The translations under genes were made by a program, and so were the position numbers. Positions 25,867-33,730 of a stretch of DNA of 64,000 nt are shown one piece after another. Source of the DNA: a virus; the IMG/VR virus record IMGVR_UViG_3300032313_001394, positions 1 through 64,000 of that record; one strand, written 5' to 3'. Positions within the stretch are counted from its first letter, which is position 1. Every line of letters starts with the position of its first letter. A model generated the notes under the pieces. It saw only the letters and a list, made by a program, of their open reading frames with translations, made no database searches and was not told where the DNA came from.

Positions 25867-27702
25867 TTATATATCCTTAATATTTGATTCATCTAATATT
25901 GAAGGTTCAGCCATAGCGTTGACTTTCTTGAATTTAATTTCTTCAAGCATCTTCTTATTTTTTAAATATTCAATTTCAGATGTTTGGTTTTCTAAAGTCC
26001 ATGTAGCCCCAGATCCAGGAGATGATTTTAAAGGCTCATGCATGCCTTTAGAACCAATAGGATCTCTACCTAATGCATGATCTTGTGTTCCATAATCAGA
26101 TGCTTTTTCTTTAGGACGACCAACTTCTTTTTCATCATATCCAATAGGTACTTCACCATAACGACCTTTACCATATAATGAAGCTAAATCATGTGGCGTA
26201 CCAAATGATGTACCTGATTCAACTGGATCATTACCTTCATTTTCGATTTGTGAGAATCTAAATGAACGTTTTTTATCTTCAATTACTTGATTTCTATATT
26301 CTGAATATTCGTCTTCTGAGAAATTAAATATGTTATGGTATATATAATCTGAAGGTAATAAATTTTTATCTAAAATACTATTAGATAATTCAATTTTTTC
26401 TTTTAATAGAGCAATTTTTTCTTGTTCGTAAATGATTGATGGTGTAGTTAATGATAATTCAAAGTTAGTTAATTCAGCATTATCGAATCCTTGAGTATAT
26501 AAGTGAACTAATGCAATTTTTGTTAGTTCTGAAACTATAATACGTTGGATACGTTCTACAGTACGAGCAAAACGAATATCTTCAGATGCTAGAGTTGCTT
26601 TACCTGTTAAATCTTTTTCAAAACCCATAAATGCTTTTGGAACACGTAAAGCAGCAAATAATTTATCACGTAAGTAAGTTACGTCTTCGATTGCTGTGTA
26701 TTCTAAGCCTTTTAATGTATCGATTTTTGTTGTTGAATCATTACCTCTAAGCGGAATAAAGAAATCTTCCGTTAGATTCATCATATTGTATTTTAAATTA
26801 TAGTCACCTGTAGCTGGGTCAACATAAGGAACTTTTTTAATACGTTGTTTCATTTTCTCCATATAAGGATCTACCTCATTAGGAGCAATATTTCCAATGT
26901 TTGTATAGAAAATACGTTTTTCTGGAGCACGCATAATACGATGAATTAACATCGCATCCTCCATTAAAGTTAATTGCTTGAATATTTTACGACCTGGTTC
27001 AAGATATGAACGTCCATAAGGTAAATATGATGGATCAGCTAATAATCTAAAGTGAGCTATTTCGTAGTTTTCGAAATAATCATCTCGTTCTGTATTTGTA
27101 GCATATCCATAAGATTGATTCATATTAATTTTGAATCTTACATATGATGGATTAGCTGGATTTGTTCCTTCTTCACGTTGAACATCATATACAGAAAATG
27201 GCATTACATTATACACACCATACTTTTCAGCAATATCTAGATGTAAATAAAAGTCACCATACTTACACATTGTTCTAATCCATGACCATAAATTAAATTC
27301 TACATTTAATACTTCATAGAATAAATTATATAGAACACGTTGTAATTTAGCATTCGGGGATTTAATATGTAATACTTCACCCTGCTCATTTTTTAAAGTA
27401 GCTTCATCAGCTATAATATCTAAAGCAGAAGCAATGATCGCATCCGTATCCATTGCTTCATAATCAGTATATAAAGAAGTACGTAATGTTTGATAATTCA
27501 TTAATGGCGTATAAGCCAATCTTGAATTACCTGCATGTATTCTGTTGAATCTGTCAATTAATGAATTCGTCTGAATATTGCCATATGATTGTAAACGGTC
27601 AACATCAATTACTCTTAATTGATCCCCTCCTACATTCCTAATAACAACATCAGTGGAAAATAACCTTCTTAATCGTCCGAAAAGACTAGTATCTATCGCC
27701 AT
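25867..27702 (-). CDS. Portal protein, gp20-like
   Basis: Protein of 611 residues (T4 gp20 has 524), forming the dodecameric DNA entry ring. Signatures include ALDIIADEATLKNEQGEVL, WIRTMCKYGDFYLHLDI, LPYGRSYLEPGRKIFKQLTL, MLIHRIMRAPEKRIFYTNIG and LRVPKAFMGFEKDLTGKATL, all conserved in T4-type portals. The C-terminal 120 residues are hydrophilic and less conserved. It is monocistronic by map, with class 1 elements on either side. Confidence 0.95.
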   Translation of the reverse strand: MAIDTSLFGRLRRLFSTDVVIRNVGGDQLRVIDVDRLQSYGNIQTNSLIDRFNRIHAGNSRLAYTPLMNYQTLRTSLYTDYEAMDTDAIIASALDIIADEATLKNEQGEVLHIKSPNAKLQRVLYNLFYEVLNVEFNLWSWIRTMCKYGDFYLHLDIAEKYGVYNVMPFSVYDVQREEGTNPANPSYVRFKINMNQSYGYATNTERDDYFENYEIAHFRLLADPSYLPYGRSYLEPGRKIFKQLTLMEDAMLIHRIMRAPEKRIFYTNIGNIAPNEVDPYMEKMKQRIKKVPYVDPATGDYNLKYNMMNLTEDFFIPLRGNDSTTKIDTLKGLEYTAIEDVTYLRDKLFAALRVPKAFMGFEKDLTGKATLASEDIRFARTVERIQRIIVSELTKIALVHLYTQGFDNAELTNFELSLTTPSIIYEQEKIALLKEKIELSNSILDKNLLPSDYIYHNIFNFSEDEYSEYRNQVIEDKKRSFRFSQIENEGNDPVESGTSFGTPHDLASLYGKGRYGEVPIGYDEKEVGRPKEKASDYGTQDHALGRDPIGSKGMHEPLKSSPGSGATWTLENQTSEIEYLKNKKMLEEIKFKKVNAMAEPSILDESNIKDI

Positions 27703-27730
27703 ATTATTTGTTTCAATATGTATTATATGT

Positions 27731-27738
27731 TATAAATA
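27731..27738 (-). promoter_or_regulatory. Class 1 promoter-like element
   Basis: The coding strand reads TTAATATTTATAACATA, 29 bases before the portal ATG. Confidence 0.65.
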
Positions 27739-27756
27739 TTAAATATAAGTAAGAAC

Positions 27757-29331
27757 CTACAATAACCAATTTAGATCATGATTGTTTCCATATCCGTCCT
27801 TCATTTCCCAAGGATTTGTAGGTAAATAACTTTGGTTATTTACTGATGTAGAAGAAATTGATAATGAATTTAAAGTTGCTTTAGTCATATCCATACCATT
27901 TTGATGGTAAACTAATGCGGTATCCCTGACGTATAACCCAAATGATAGAGCTAATACTAAGTCGTCGTTATATCCACCTTGAGCTTGAGCTTTGCCGTTT
28001 TCCCAAATGAATGTTCTTAATTCTTCGATTGTACGTTTTGATTGAACTACAAATTGACGTTCGCGTAATGATGTTTCTAATTTAGAAATAAATAACGGTC
28101 GTGTACGAGTTGAGTTAGTAATACCTTGAACAGTTTGATCATTTTCCATTCTAGATACAAAATTATCTATAGACATATCTGTTCCTTTTGGAGAATAATA
28201 TACATTCTGATATCCAGTATCAGCTATTGTATTTAAAACATCCCAACCTAAAGTTGCGTTTTCAACTACAAGTAATGCATTATTATATTCTGTTGCTGCT
28301 GTTACTAATAAACGTCCGAACTCTCGAGTTCCAATTTTAGATTTAAATTCAGCTACTTGTCTAAATTCTTTAGTAGCTATTATATGAAAAGTTGAATAAT
28401 CACTTCCATCTCCACGAGCAACGTCAGCACTTACTATATATGTTTCTGTTGGATTAGCGTATTCATAAATCCAATAATCACCTCCCATACCACGTCTTTC
28501 AACAGGATCTATTACATATGTTTTTTCATAAAATTCAATTATATCATTTGTAATAACATTATTACCAGAAGCTAAAAAGTCACACTCATATTCTTGAGCA
28601 ATCTCTCTAGGATTCATATTTTGTTTTTCACGATCAAACCATACTTCATCACGTTCAGGATGCACATCCCAAGGTAATTTAATTGGAACAAAATCGTTTT
28701 CTGAATTTAAAGCAGATACCCAAGTTTTATGGAACCAATTACCTACACCATTTGGTGAAGATAAAGCAATACACCCACCACCTGTTGAAATAGTAGGTTT
28801 AATACTTGTATATATTTTATCAATCCCATCAATAAAAGCAGCCTCATCAATTAATAATAATGAAACAGCATATGAACGACCTGCATCTCCCGCAGCTGAT
28901 GATGCTACAATCTGAGATCCGTTTGATAATTTTAATGATAATTTATTATTTGAATCTGGTTTTTGATTACCTTTAAGCCATCCTGGTAATTGTTGATACA
29001 TAAATTGTACCTTATCTACCATGTTTACGGCTGTAGTTTGTTTGGTTGCAATACAGAGTACAGTTTTATCTTTATGAAACAACATTGTCCATAATGAAAA
29101 ACCAGCAGCTAATGTTGATATACCTAATTGACGTGATTTGTTAATAATTGAATAATCGTGTTTTAACCACAATTTCAATACTTTTTCTTGGAATGGATAT
29201 AGATTAAAATTTACTCGACCTCTTGTAGGGTGTTGAACCATACAATATTTTTTCATAAAATGAATTGGATCTTGTAAGCACTTTATATATTCTTGACGGA
29301 TTATATCCTTTATATTCTGTTGATCGCTCAT
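27757..29331 (-). CDS. Terminase large subunit, gp17-like
   Basis: Protein of 524 residues (T4 gp17 has 610). It carries the packaging ATPase and headful nuclease. The Walker A position reads SRQLGISTLAA (66-76), lacking the usual Lys of GKT after the Gly. The conserved Arg/Gln pair upstream is present. Walker B is LLLIDEAAF (159-167, Asp162-Glu163). The RNase H-like nuclease starts at VSADVARGDGSDYS (Asp302), with LVVENATLG and NDDLVLALSF carrying the later acidic residues. It overlaps the lipase gene by ATGA. No small terminase is visible nearby. Confidence 0.95.
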   Translation of the reverse strand: MSDQQNIKDIIRQEYIKCLQDPIHFMKKYCMVQHPTRGRVNFNLYPFQEKVLKLWLKHDYSIINKSRQLGISTLAAGFSLWTMLFHKDKTVLCIATKQTTAVNMVDKVQFMYQQLPGWLKGNQKPDSNNKLSLKLSNGSQIVASSAAGDAGRSYAVSLLLIDEAAFIDGIDKIYTSIKPTISTGGGCIALSSPNGVGNWFHKTWVSALNSENDFVPIKLPWDVHPERDEVWFDREKQNMNPREIAQEYECDFLASGNNVITNDIIEFYEKTYVIDPVERRGMGGDYWIYEYANPTETYIVSADVARGDGSDYSTFHIIATKEFRQVAEFKSKIGTREFGRLLVTAATEYNNALLVVENATLGWDVLNTIADTGYQNVYYSPKGTDMSIDNFVSRMENDQTVQGITNSTRTRPLFISKLETSLRERQFVVQSKRTIEELRTFIWENGKAQAQGGYNDDLVLALSFGLYVRDTALVYHQNGMDMTKATLNSLSISSTSVNNQSYLPTNPWEMKDGYGNNHDLNWLL

Positions 29332-30065
29332 TTAATCCAGTTTTCTAATGCTTTTAAATAACCATCACCCATATGGTCTTTGACAGTTTTACCTGAAAAT
29401 AATGCTTTAAGATATAACCAAAATGATCTTAATGATGATTCTTTTTTTAATACATTACCATCTGTATCTAATCTTACTTGATAATTTACGTGGTGAAATC
29501 TAATGTATGGTACGTGAGTTACTAAATCGTTTTTATGTACAATTCGTAGAGTATCTATATCACTATTATCATAGTTATCCTTAAATACTTTATTACCAAC
29601 TCTAGGACTACCAATAGTTGTTGATTTAACATTATAATGCGGATAGTGTTTTTTAATTGAGTGTGCGTATAATGTTGCTACTGCACCCCCTAAACTATGT
29701 CCACAAACTACAATATCTGTAGCTTCACCTTGTAGATTTTCTAATGCAGTATCTATTGCGTTGTAAGTATCATCCACTACTGATTCCCAACAATATTTAA
29801 ATCCAATATGAACCTTTTCACCATCGTTTAAGAATGGTACTTTATCAATTGAAGCATCATTTTGGAAATCCTTCTTTGATTCACTACCTCTCCATACAAC
29901 ATATATTGATTTATCTTTTGTTGCTACAAATCCTTGTGTGTCTGATTTTTTATTTTCAATCCACTTAACTAATTCTAACCCATATTCATCCCAATTTATT
30001 TGGTCTTTGTTTGAATAAGCTAACACTGCTAATTTTGAATTATATAAGGCTTCGTTTCTTGTCAT
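29328..30065 (-). CDS. Class 3 lipase-like alpha/beta hydrolase
   Basis: Protein of 245 residues with a complete lipase_3 layout. An oxyanion-type VVWRGSESKKDF lies near 57-68, the nucleophile elbow GHSLGGA has Ser124, and SPRVGN follows at about 153-158. The acid is Asp180 in HKNDLVTHVP, and the His is probably His231 in DHMGDGYLKAL. Bacterial and fungal members hydrolyse acylglycerols or phospholipids. No signal peptide is visible, so it would act in the cytoplasm or leave at lysis. It is first in a two-gene late operon and overlaps the terminase start by four bases. Confidence 0.85.
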   Translation of the reverse strand: MTRNEALYNSKLAVLAYSNKDQINWDEYGLELVKWIENKKSDTQGFVATKDKSIYVVWRGSESKKDFQNDASIDKVPFLNDGEKVHIGFKYCWESVVDDTYNAIDTALENLQGEATDIVVCGHSLGGAVATLYAHSIKKHYPHYNVKSTTIGSPRVGNKVFKDNYDNSDIDTLRIVHKNDLVTHVPYIRFHHVNYQVRLDTDGNVLKKESSLRSFWLYLKALFSGKTVKDHMGDGYLKALENWIK

Positions 30066-30079
30066 AATGTGTTTTTGTA

Positions 30080-30087
30080 TATAAATA
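30080..30087 (-). promoter_or_regulatory. Class 1 promoter-like element
   Basis: The coding strand reads CTATATATTTATATACAAA, 15 bases before the lipase ATG and just beyond the upstream terminator. Confidence 0.6.
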
Positions 30088-30090
30088 TAT

Positions 30091-30120
30091 AGAAAAAGAA
30101 AAGCCTACTAAAAGTAGGCT
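30091..30120 (-). terminator. Intrinsic terminator after leader-bearing protein gene
   Basis: On the coding strand AGCCTACT/AGTAGGCT forms an 8-bp stem followed by TTTTCTTTTTC. It lies after the stop at 30153. Confidence 0.85.
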
Positions 30121-30152
30121 CTCTAAATAAACAAACATTATTATGAAAAATC

Positions 30153-31328
30153 TTATAGCTCTTCATCATCTTCGCCTTCACCAGCCGTATCGACACCTGT
30201 TAAATCTACTTTTTCATCATCAGGTACATCCATACCAATTGATTTGTAATAAGCTTCGATATCGTCTTTAGACATTGGGGCGCCTTTTTTCTTAGGAGCA
30301 AATTCTTTTTTACTTAGTGGTTTTAATTGTTTTGAATTAATTAATTTAGTTACTATTTCACTATATTTTTCGGTTAGTCCTTCTGGTTTTTTACCCTCTA
30401 ATAATCCGTTTTCATTAGCATAATCTTTTAATGGTTCATCAATTCCTGCTTCTAAATATCCTTCTTTCCATTGGTATAATAATGCTGCAGCTAAGTCATC
30501 ATTAAGCATATTTGCCATTTTTTCTGCTGATGTTATTTCACCTTGTTTACCTTTTAATGATTTATTGATTTTAACGTCTGCTCTATTTTGTGAACCTTTA
30601 GTAAAATAATCAGCTCGTAAGAATTTATAGTCTAGTACTTTTTCAGCTAATGTATTTGATTGTTTAAATGATGCTTGTTTAGCAGCAAATGCTTCAGGAT
30701 CAGTAACAGCTTGTTGTTGTGCTTTTTCAAAGTCAGTTAAACGTTTATCTTTAGAACGTACGAATGGAGTCCAAGAAATAGCATTTAAATCACCTGGTTC
30801 CCATTTCTCACCTGTAGCAGGATTAATTAATTGAGTATATCGTCTATTGAATTCATCTGAATTAATTCCACCCCATAACCATCCTTTAACGTTTACTGTT
30901 GCTTTTAGAGCAGCTAATGCTTCAGGATCGTTTGCTAATTCTTGTTTTAATTTAGTAAATAATTCACCTACAGATGCATTTTCTTCTATTTTTAGAATAT
31001 CAACCATTTTGATTATGATTCTTTTAACATATTCTTTTTCTTTTTTAATACGTGGTAGGTATTCTTTTAAACGCTCATCAGCATCTGCTTTTAAAGCATA
31101 AGTAGCAGTAGTTGGAGCCGCCATTTCACGAACTGAATTAATAGATTCTAAATTAACTGTATCTCCTTTCTTTAATGCATCTTCTGCATCTTTTTTACCT
31201 TGAGTACTTAATTGATTATATTTTTTGTCTTTTTTCAAGTTATTAATAGATTCAGAATCTTTACCACCGTATACTTCTTCACGAACGATATTTTTAATTA
31301 CTTCTTTTAATTTAGTATATTTATCCAT
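30153..31328 (-). CDS. Large leader-bearing protein, possible internal virion protein
   Basis: Protein of 391 residues. The N-terminus (MDKYTKLKEVIKNIVREEV) is an amphipathic leader. A Lys/Glu-rich spacer and two helical regions follow, the second with AEKVLDYKFLRADYFTKGSQ and ALLYQWKEGYLEAG. The tail is strongly acidic (ends GEGEDDEEL). No enzyme motif is visible. It is a one-gene unit with a class 1 element upstream and a terminator downstream, so it may be made in quantity late. The packaging idea is inference from the leader. Confidence 0.6.
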   Translation of the reverse strand: MDKYTKLKEVIKNIVREEVYGGKDSESINNLKKDKKYNQLSTQGKKDAEDALKKGDTVNLESINSVREMAAPTTATYALKADADERLKEYLPRIKKEKEYVKRIIIKMVDILKIEENASVGELFTKLKQELANDPEALAALKATVNVKGWLWGGINSDEFNRRYTQLINPATGEKWEPGDLNAISWTPFVRSKDKRLTDFEKAQQQAVTDPEAFAAKQASFKQSNTLAEKVLDYKFLRADYFTKGSQNRADVKINKSLKGKQGEITSAEKMANMLNDDLAAALLYQWKEGYLEAGIDEPLKDYANENGLLEGKKPEGLTEKYSEIVTKLINSKQLKPLSKKEFAPKKKGAPMSKDDIEAYYKSIGMDVPDDEKVDLTGVDTAGEGEDDEEL

Positions 31329-31353
31329 TATTTTTTATCTAGAGACGTTCTGT

Positions 31354-31361
31354 TATAAATA
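31354..31361 (-). promoter_or_regulatory. Class 1 promoter-like element
   Basis: The coding strand reads CAATATTTATAACAGAA, 26 bases before the ATG of the 391-residue protein. Confidence 0.65.
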
Positions 31362-31364
31362 TTG

Positions 31365-31889
31365 TTATTTCTTTAATTCATTTAATATAATAGCAATTCT
31401 TTCCTCAGTACTACCTTTAATTTCAACTGTGCGTTTTGGTCTATATATGTTTAGAAACCATTTAATAGATTTATCTATCCTATCCCTATATTCAGGATCT
31501 GTTTCTCTAATACCATTATTTTCTATATCTACACCTTCGGGTGATACATAAAAAATAATATCGTATTGCTTAGCCAACAACATAGCTGCGTCAAATAATA
31601 TCTCCTTTTCATTAGACTTAATCGACCTAGCTTCTTTAGTAAACGCACATACATCATATACTGTTCTGTCAGTTAATAGATTATTATTAAATAATTCACT
31701 CGCACGCTCAGCAATGAAAACTAACTGACCTTTAACACTAGAGTCAGTATTTAACGGAATACCTAAATCACTTAAATATTTAGACCGTTCAACACAACCA
31801 GTATATTCTTTAAATTCATCTAATTCTAATAATGCTTTAACTAAAGTAGTTTTACCTACTGACATTGTACCTGCTAATCCTATTTTCAT
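31365..31889 (-). CDS. NadR/AAA_28-like P-loop ATPase or kinase
   Basis: Protein of 174 residues. The Walker A motif GTMSVGKTT is at 7-15 and the overall pattern (DRTVYDVCAFTKEA, then DIIFYVSPEG and YRPKRTVEI) fits the AAA_28/NadR kinase-like family. NadR kinase phosphorylates nicotinamide riboside and other members act on nucleosides; the substrate here cannot be told. It follows the GRPK protein in a short operon behind a class 2 element. The mosaic protein's partners in NAD or nucleotide supply could include the nucleotidyltransferase at 46422. Confidence 0.75.
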   Translation of the reverse strand: MKIGLAGTMSVGKTTLVKALLELDEFKEYTGCVERSKYLSDLGIPLNTDSSVKGQLVFIAERASELFNNNLLTDRTVYDVCAFTKEARSIKSNEKEILFDAAMLLAKQYDIIFYVSPEGVDIENNGIRETDPEYRDRIDKSIKWFLNIYRPKRTVEIKGSTEERIAIILNELKK

Positions 31890-31890
31890 A

Positions 31891-32211
31891 TTATCCTCTT
31901 GCTAATCCTAATTTTAATGCTTTATTATGTGAAATTTCTTTACCTGTTTTTGGATTAATATATGTTCTATGAGCAACTGGTATCCAATGATTTTCTTTTT
32001 GAGTATAATCAATAATATGATTATATCCTTTAGGATAAAAAAAGTCTACTGATATAGGTCCATGTTGATTTTTATCTAAATCATACGTCCATACATCCTT
32101 CTTACCATCAGCATAATTAAATTCACGAGTATATTTACGTTGTTGAGACATACTTTCAGCTACTAATGTTTCGACCGATTTTGGTCTACCTCGTTTTGAT
32201 ATATTTTTCAT
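31891..32211 (-). CDS. Small AT-hook-like protein
   Basis: Protein of 106 residues with KRGRPKS at 6-12, an AT-hook-like DNA minor-groove motif. A beta-rich middle (FNYADGKKDVWTYDL, then YPKGYNHIIDYTQKENHWIP) follows, and the C-terminus holds TGKEISHNKALKLGLARG. DNA binding is suggested by the hook only. It heads its operon and has a class 2 promoter element starting 22 bases upstream. Confidence 0.6.
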   Translation of the reverse strand: MKNISKRGRPKSVETLVAESMSQQRKYTREFNYADGKKDVWTYDLDKNQHGPISVDFFYPKGYNHIIDYTQKENHWIPVAHRTYINPKTGKEISHNKALKLGLARG

Positions 32212-32232
32212 AACCTGTTTGTTTTATATTCT

Positions 32233-32249
32233 AAGATAATCAAGAAAGG
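32233..32249 (-). promoter_or_regulatory. Class 2 promoter-like element
   Basis: The coding strand reads CCTTTCTTGATTATCTT; its 3' end is 22 bases before the ATG at 32211. It starts inside the T-rich tail of the terminator hairpin of the previous gene. Confidence 0.6.
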
Positions 32250-32267
32250 GCATATTTCTATGCCCTT
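32246..32267 (-). terminator. Terminator hairpin after winged-helix gene
   Basis: On the coding strand AAGGGCATA/TATGCCCTT pairs closely around a 4-base loop and runs into CTTTCTTGATT. The T tract is imperfect, and it overlaps the class 2 element. Confidence 0.7.
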
Positions 32268-32273
32268 CTAATA

Positions 32274-32804
32274 TTATAATAAACCAGCTAGCTTATTCCA
32301 TCGAGATTCATTAATCGGTTCTTCTGAAGTTATTTCAGCAAGTTCTGATTCAGATATTGATGTTGCAGCATTATATAATTGAGTAATAAAATCAATTTCT
32401 TCAGGTGTAAAATCTGTTTCACCTTTAGCGAATTTTCTTAAAGCACCACCACCTAACATTTTAATTTCATCATTAGTTACTTTTGGACGACCTTTAATAC
32501 CAGGAGCATTAATTGTAGTTTTAACCATTTTAGGAGCAACTAATCCAGTATCAGCAATAATACCTGCTTGTTTTAAACCTTTAACTAATTGATTAACACT
32601 AGCAGTATCTGGACGACCATAAAGAGCCATTGCTACATCTTTCAAAGTAGCTGATCCATTATCTTTTAAAAATGCAATAATTTTTTGCATACGAGTTGAT
32701 GACCTAATATTTTCAGGTTGAGCAGCTAATGCAGCTTCATAATCATCAGCTAATTTTAATCCACTAGCTATACGTGCTAATTCTTCAATGTTATTGGTTT
32801 CCAT
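32274..32804 (-). CDS. Winged-helix protein with C-terminal RWNKLAGLL tag
   Basis: Protein of 176 residues. About 38-88 (MQKIIAFLKDNGSATLKDVA, then VNQLVKGLKQAGII) reads as a winged helix-turn-helix. A KGRPK hook-like stretch follows near 128. The C-terminal part has SESELAE and then the final SRWNKLAGLL, nearly the same ending as the prohead scaffold and the 22605 protein. It may be a DNA-binding protein taken into the prohead, or a late regulator. It overlaps the upstream small gene by 14 bases. Confidence 0.65.
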   Translation of the reverse strand: METNNIEELARIASGLKLADDYEAALAAQPENIRSSTRMQKIIAFLKDNGSATLKDVAMALYGRPDTASVNQLVKGLKQAGIIADTGLVAPKMVKTTINAPGIKGRPKVTNDEIKMLGGGALRKFAKGETDFTPEEIDFITQLYNAATSISESELAEITSEEPINESRWNKLAGLL

Positions 32805-33027
32805 AGTATTTGTAATATTGTAAAAAGTCGTTTATAATTTCTTTTTGTTCATCGTTAGATGAATCTTTTAATTCATTTATTTTCTGTATAACTACTTCAG
32901 ATTCATTTAATGATAATAATGATTCTTCTAGTTTAGATAATACTTCTTCAATTGGAGACATTTCATGATCTCCAAATGCGTCTGCATCCTCTTTATACAT
33001 TATTATTAATTGGGATATTTTTTTCAT
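32791..33027 (-). CDS. Small acidic helical protein
   Basis: Protein of 78 residues starting MKKISQLIIMYKEDADAFGD. It is helical and Glu/Asp-rich with a coiled-coil look (VLSKLEESLLSLNESEVVIQ). The start overlaps the upstream stop (ATGA). The family is not recognised; the leader-like N-terminus resembles neighbours only weakly. Confidence 0.5.
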   Translation of the reverse strand: MKKISQLIIMYKEDADAFGDHEMSPIEEVLSKLEESLLSLNESEVVIQKINELKDSSNDEQKEIINDFLQYYKYYGNQ

Positions 33028-33491
33028 CGTCCAAATATTAAATTTACTAATTTGATGAATCCTTCTTTAATCATCTTACCCATCTTTTGAGCATAAAACT
33101 GTAATTGTTGTCCAATACGTTTACCTTCAACAGGTGAAGACCAATTTTTAATTTCAGGTACAATATATTTTCTATATTTTGCTCCTGCTAATATTACGAA
33201 TTCATCGTTTTCTAAATCGTAGCGTTTTCTTAAACGAATTAATACTTCTTCAGCCCATTCTTTTACCTCATCTGAAGGCATATTCAATAATGTTTTATCG
33301 TAAGGAGCAATAACTTGTTCTAAAGGTAAAACATAATGTTTAGCAGATAAAATTACTATATCATCCGGATCTAATGAGTTAGCATACTCTAATGAACCTT
33401 TAAATAAAGGAGAATTATACAATTTACCTGCAGGAGCTGGTTTAGGTAATTTTGTTGCTACGCAAGATAAAAGTACTATCTTTTTAGGCAT
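33024..33491 (-). CDS. DUF6884-like protein
   Basis: Protein of 155 residues. CVATKLPKPAPAGKLYNSPL, then ILSAKHYVLPLEQVIAPYD and FVILAGAKYRKYIVP match, from memory, the DUF6884 family of phage and bacterial proteins. Cys10 in LLSCVATK and His52-like residues in SAKHY are the conserved features. A link to nucleotide or base metabolism has been suggested for relatives, but I cannot assign a reaction. It is in a late-type operon with the winged-helix gene. Confidence 0.6.
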   Translation of the reverse strand: MPKKIVLLSCVATKLPKPAPAGKLYNSPLFKGSLEYANSLDPDDIVILSAKHYVLPLEQVIAPYDKTLLNMPSDEVKEWAEEVLIRLRKRYDLENDEFVILAGAKYRKYIVPEIKNWSSPVEGKRIGQQLQFYAQKMGKMIKEGFIKLVNLIFGR

Positions 33492-33492
33492 A

Positions 33493-33699
33493 TTATGAGA
33501 AAGATTCAGCTCGTTGTCTTAATTCTTTAGCGTACTGTTCCATTGCTGTAGCTAAATTTATAAAATCGTATACATCATCAGTATAGGTTTCAGTAAAATC
33601 AGCTAATAAACCTAAATAATGTTTTACTGGTGGATGTTCATCCGCCATAGCTGATTTAATTTCTTCTTGAATTATAGCTTTTAATTCTTTTAGTTTCAT
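33493..33699 (-). CDS. Small leader-bearing protein
   Basis: Protein of 68 residues, MKLKELKAIIQEEIKSAMAD at the start, then a short helical body (YDFINLATAMEQYAKELRQR). The first 18 residues are one of the clearest examples of the amphipathic leader seen on many proteins here. A class 1 element lies 24 bases upstream, making it the head of the operon ending at 32274. Confidence 0.6.
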   Translation of the reverse strand: MKLKELKAIIQEEIKSAMADEHPPVKHYLGLLADFTETYTDDVYDFINLATAMEQYAKELRQRAESFS

Positions 33700-33722
33700 A
33701 GCATTATAAACAGTAGTATATT

Positions 33723-33730
33723 AATAAATA
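33723..33730 (-). promoter_or_regulatory. Class 1 promoter-like element (variant)
   Basis: The coding strand reads TTAATATTTATTAATA, 24 bases before the ATG of the 68-residue gene. Confidence 0.55.
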
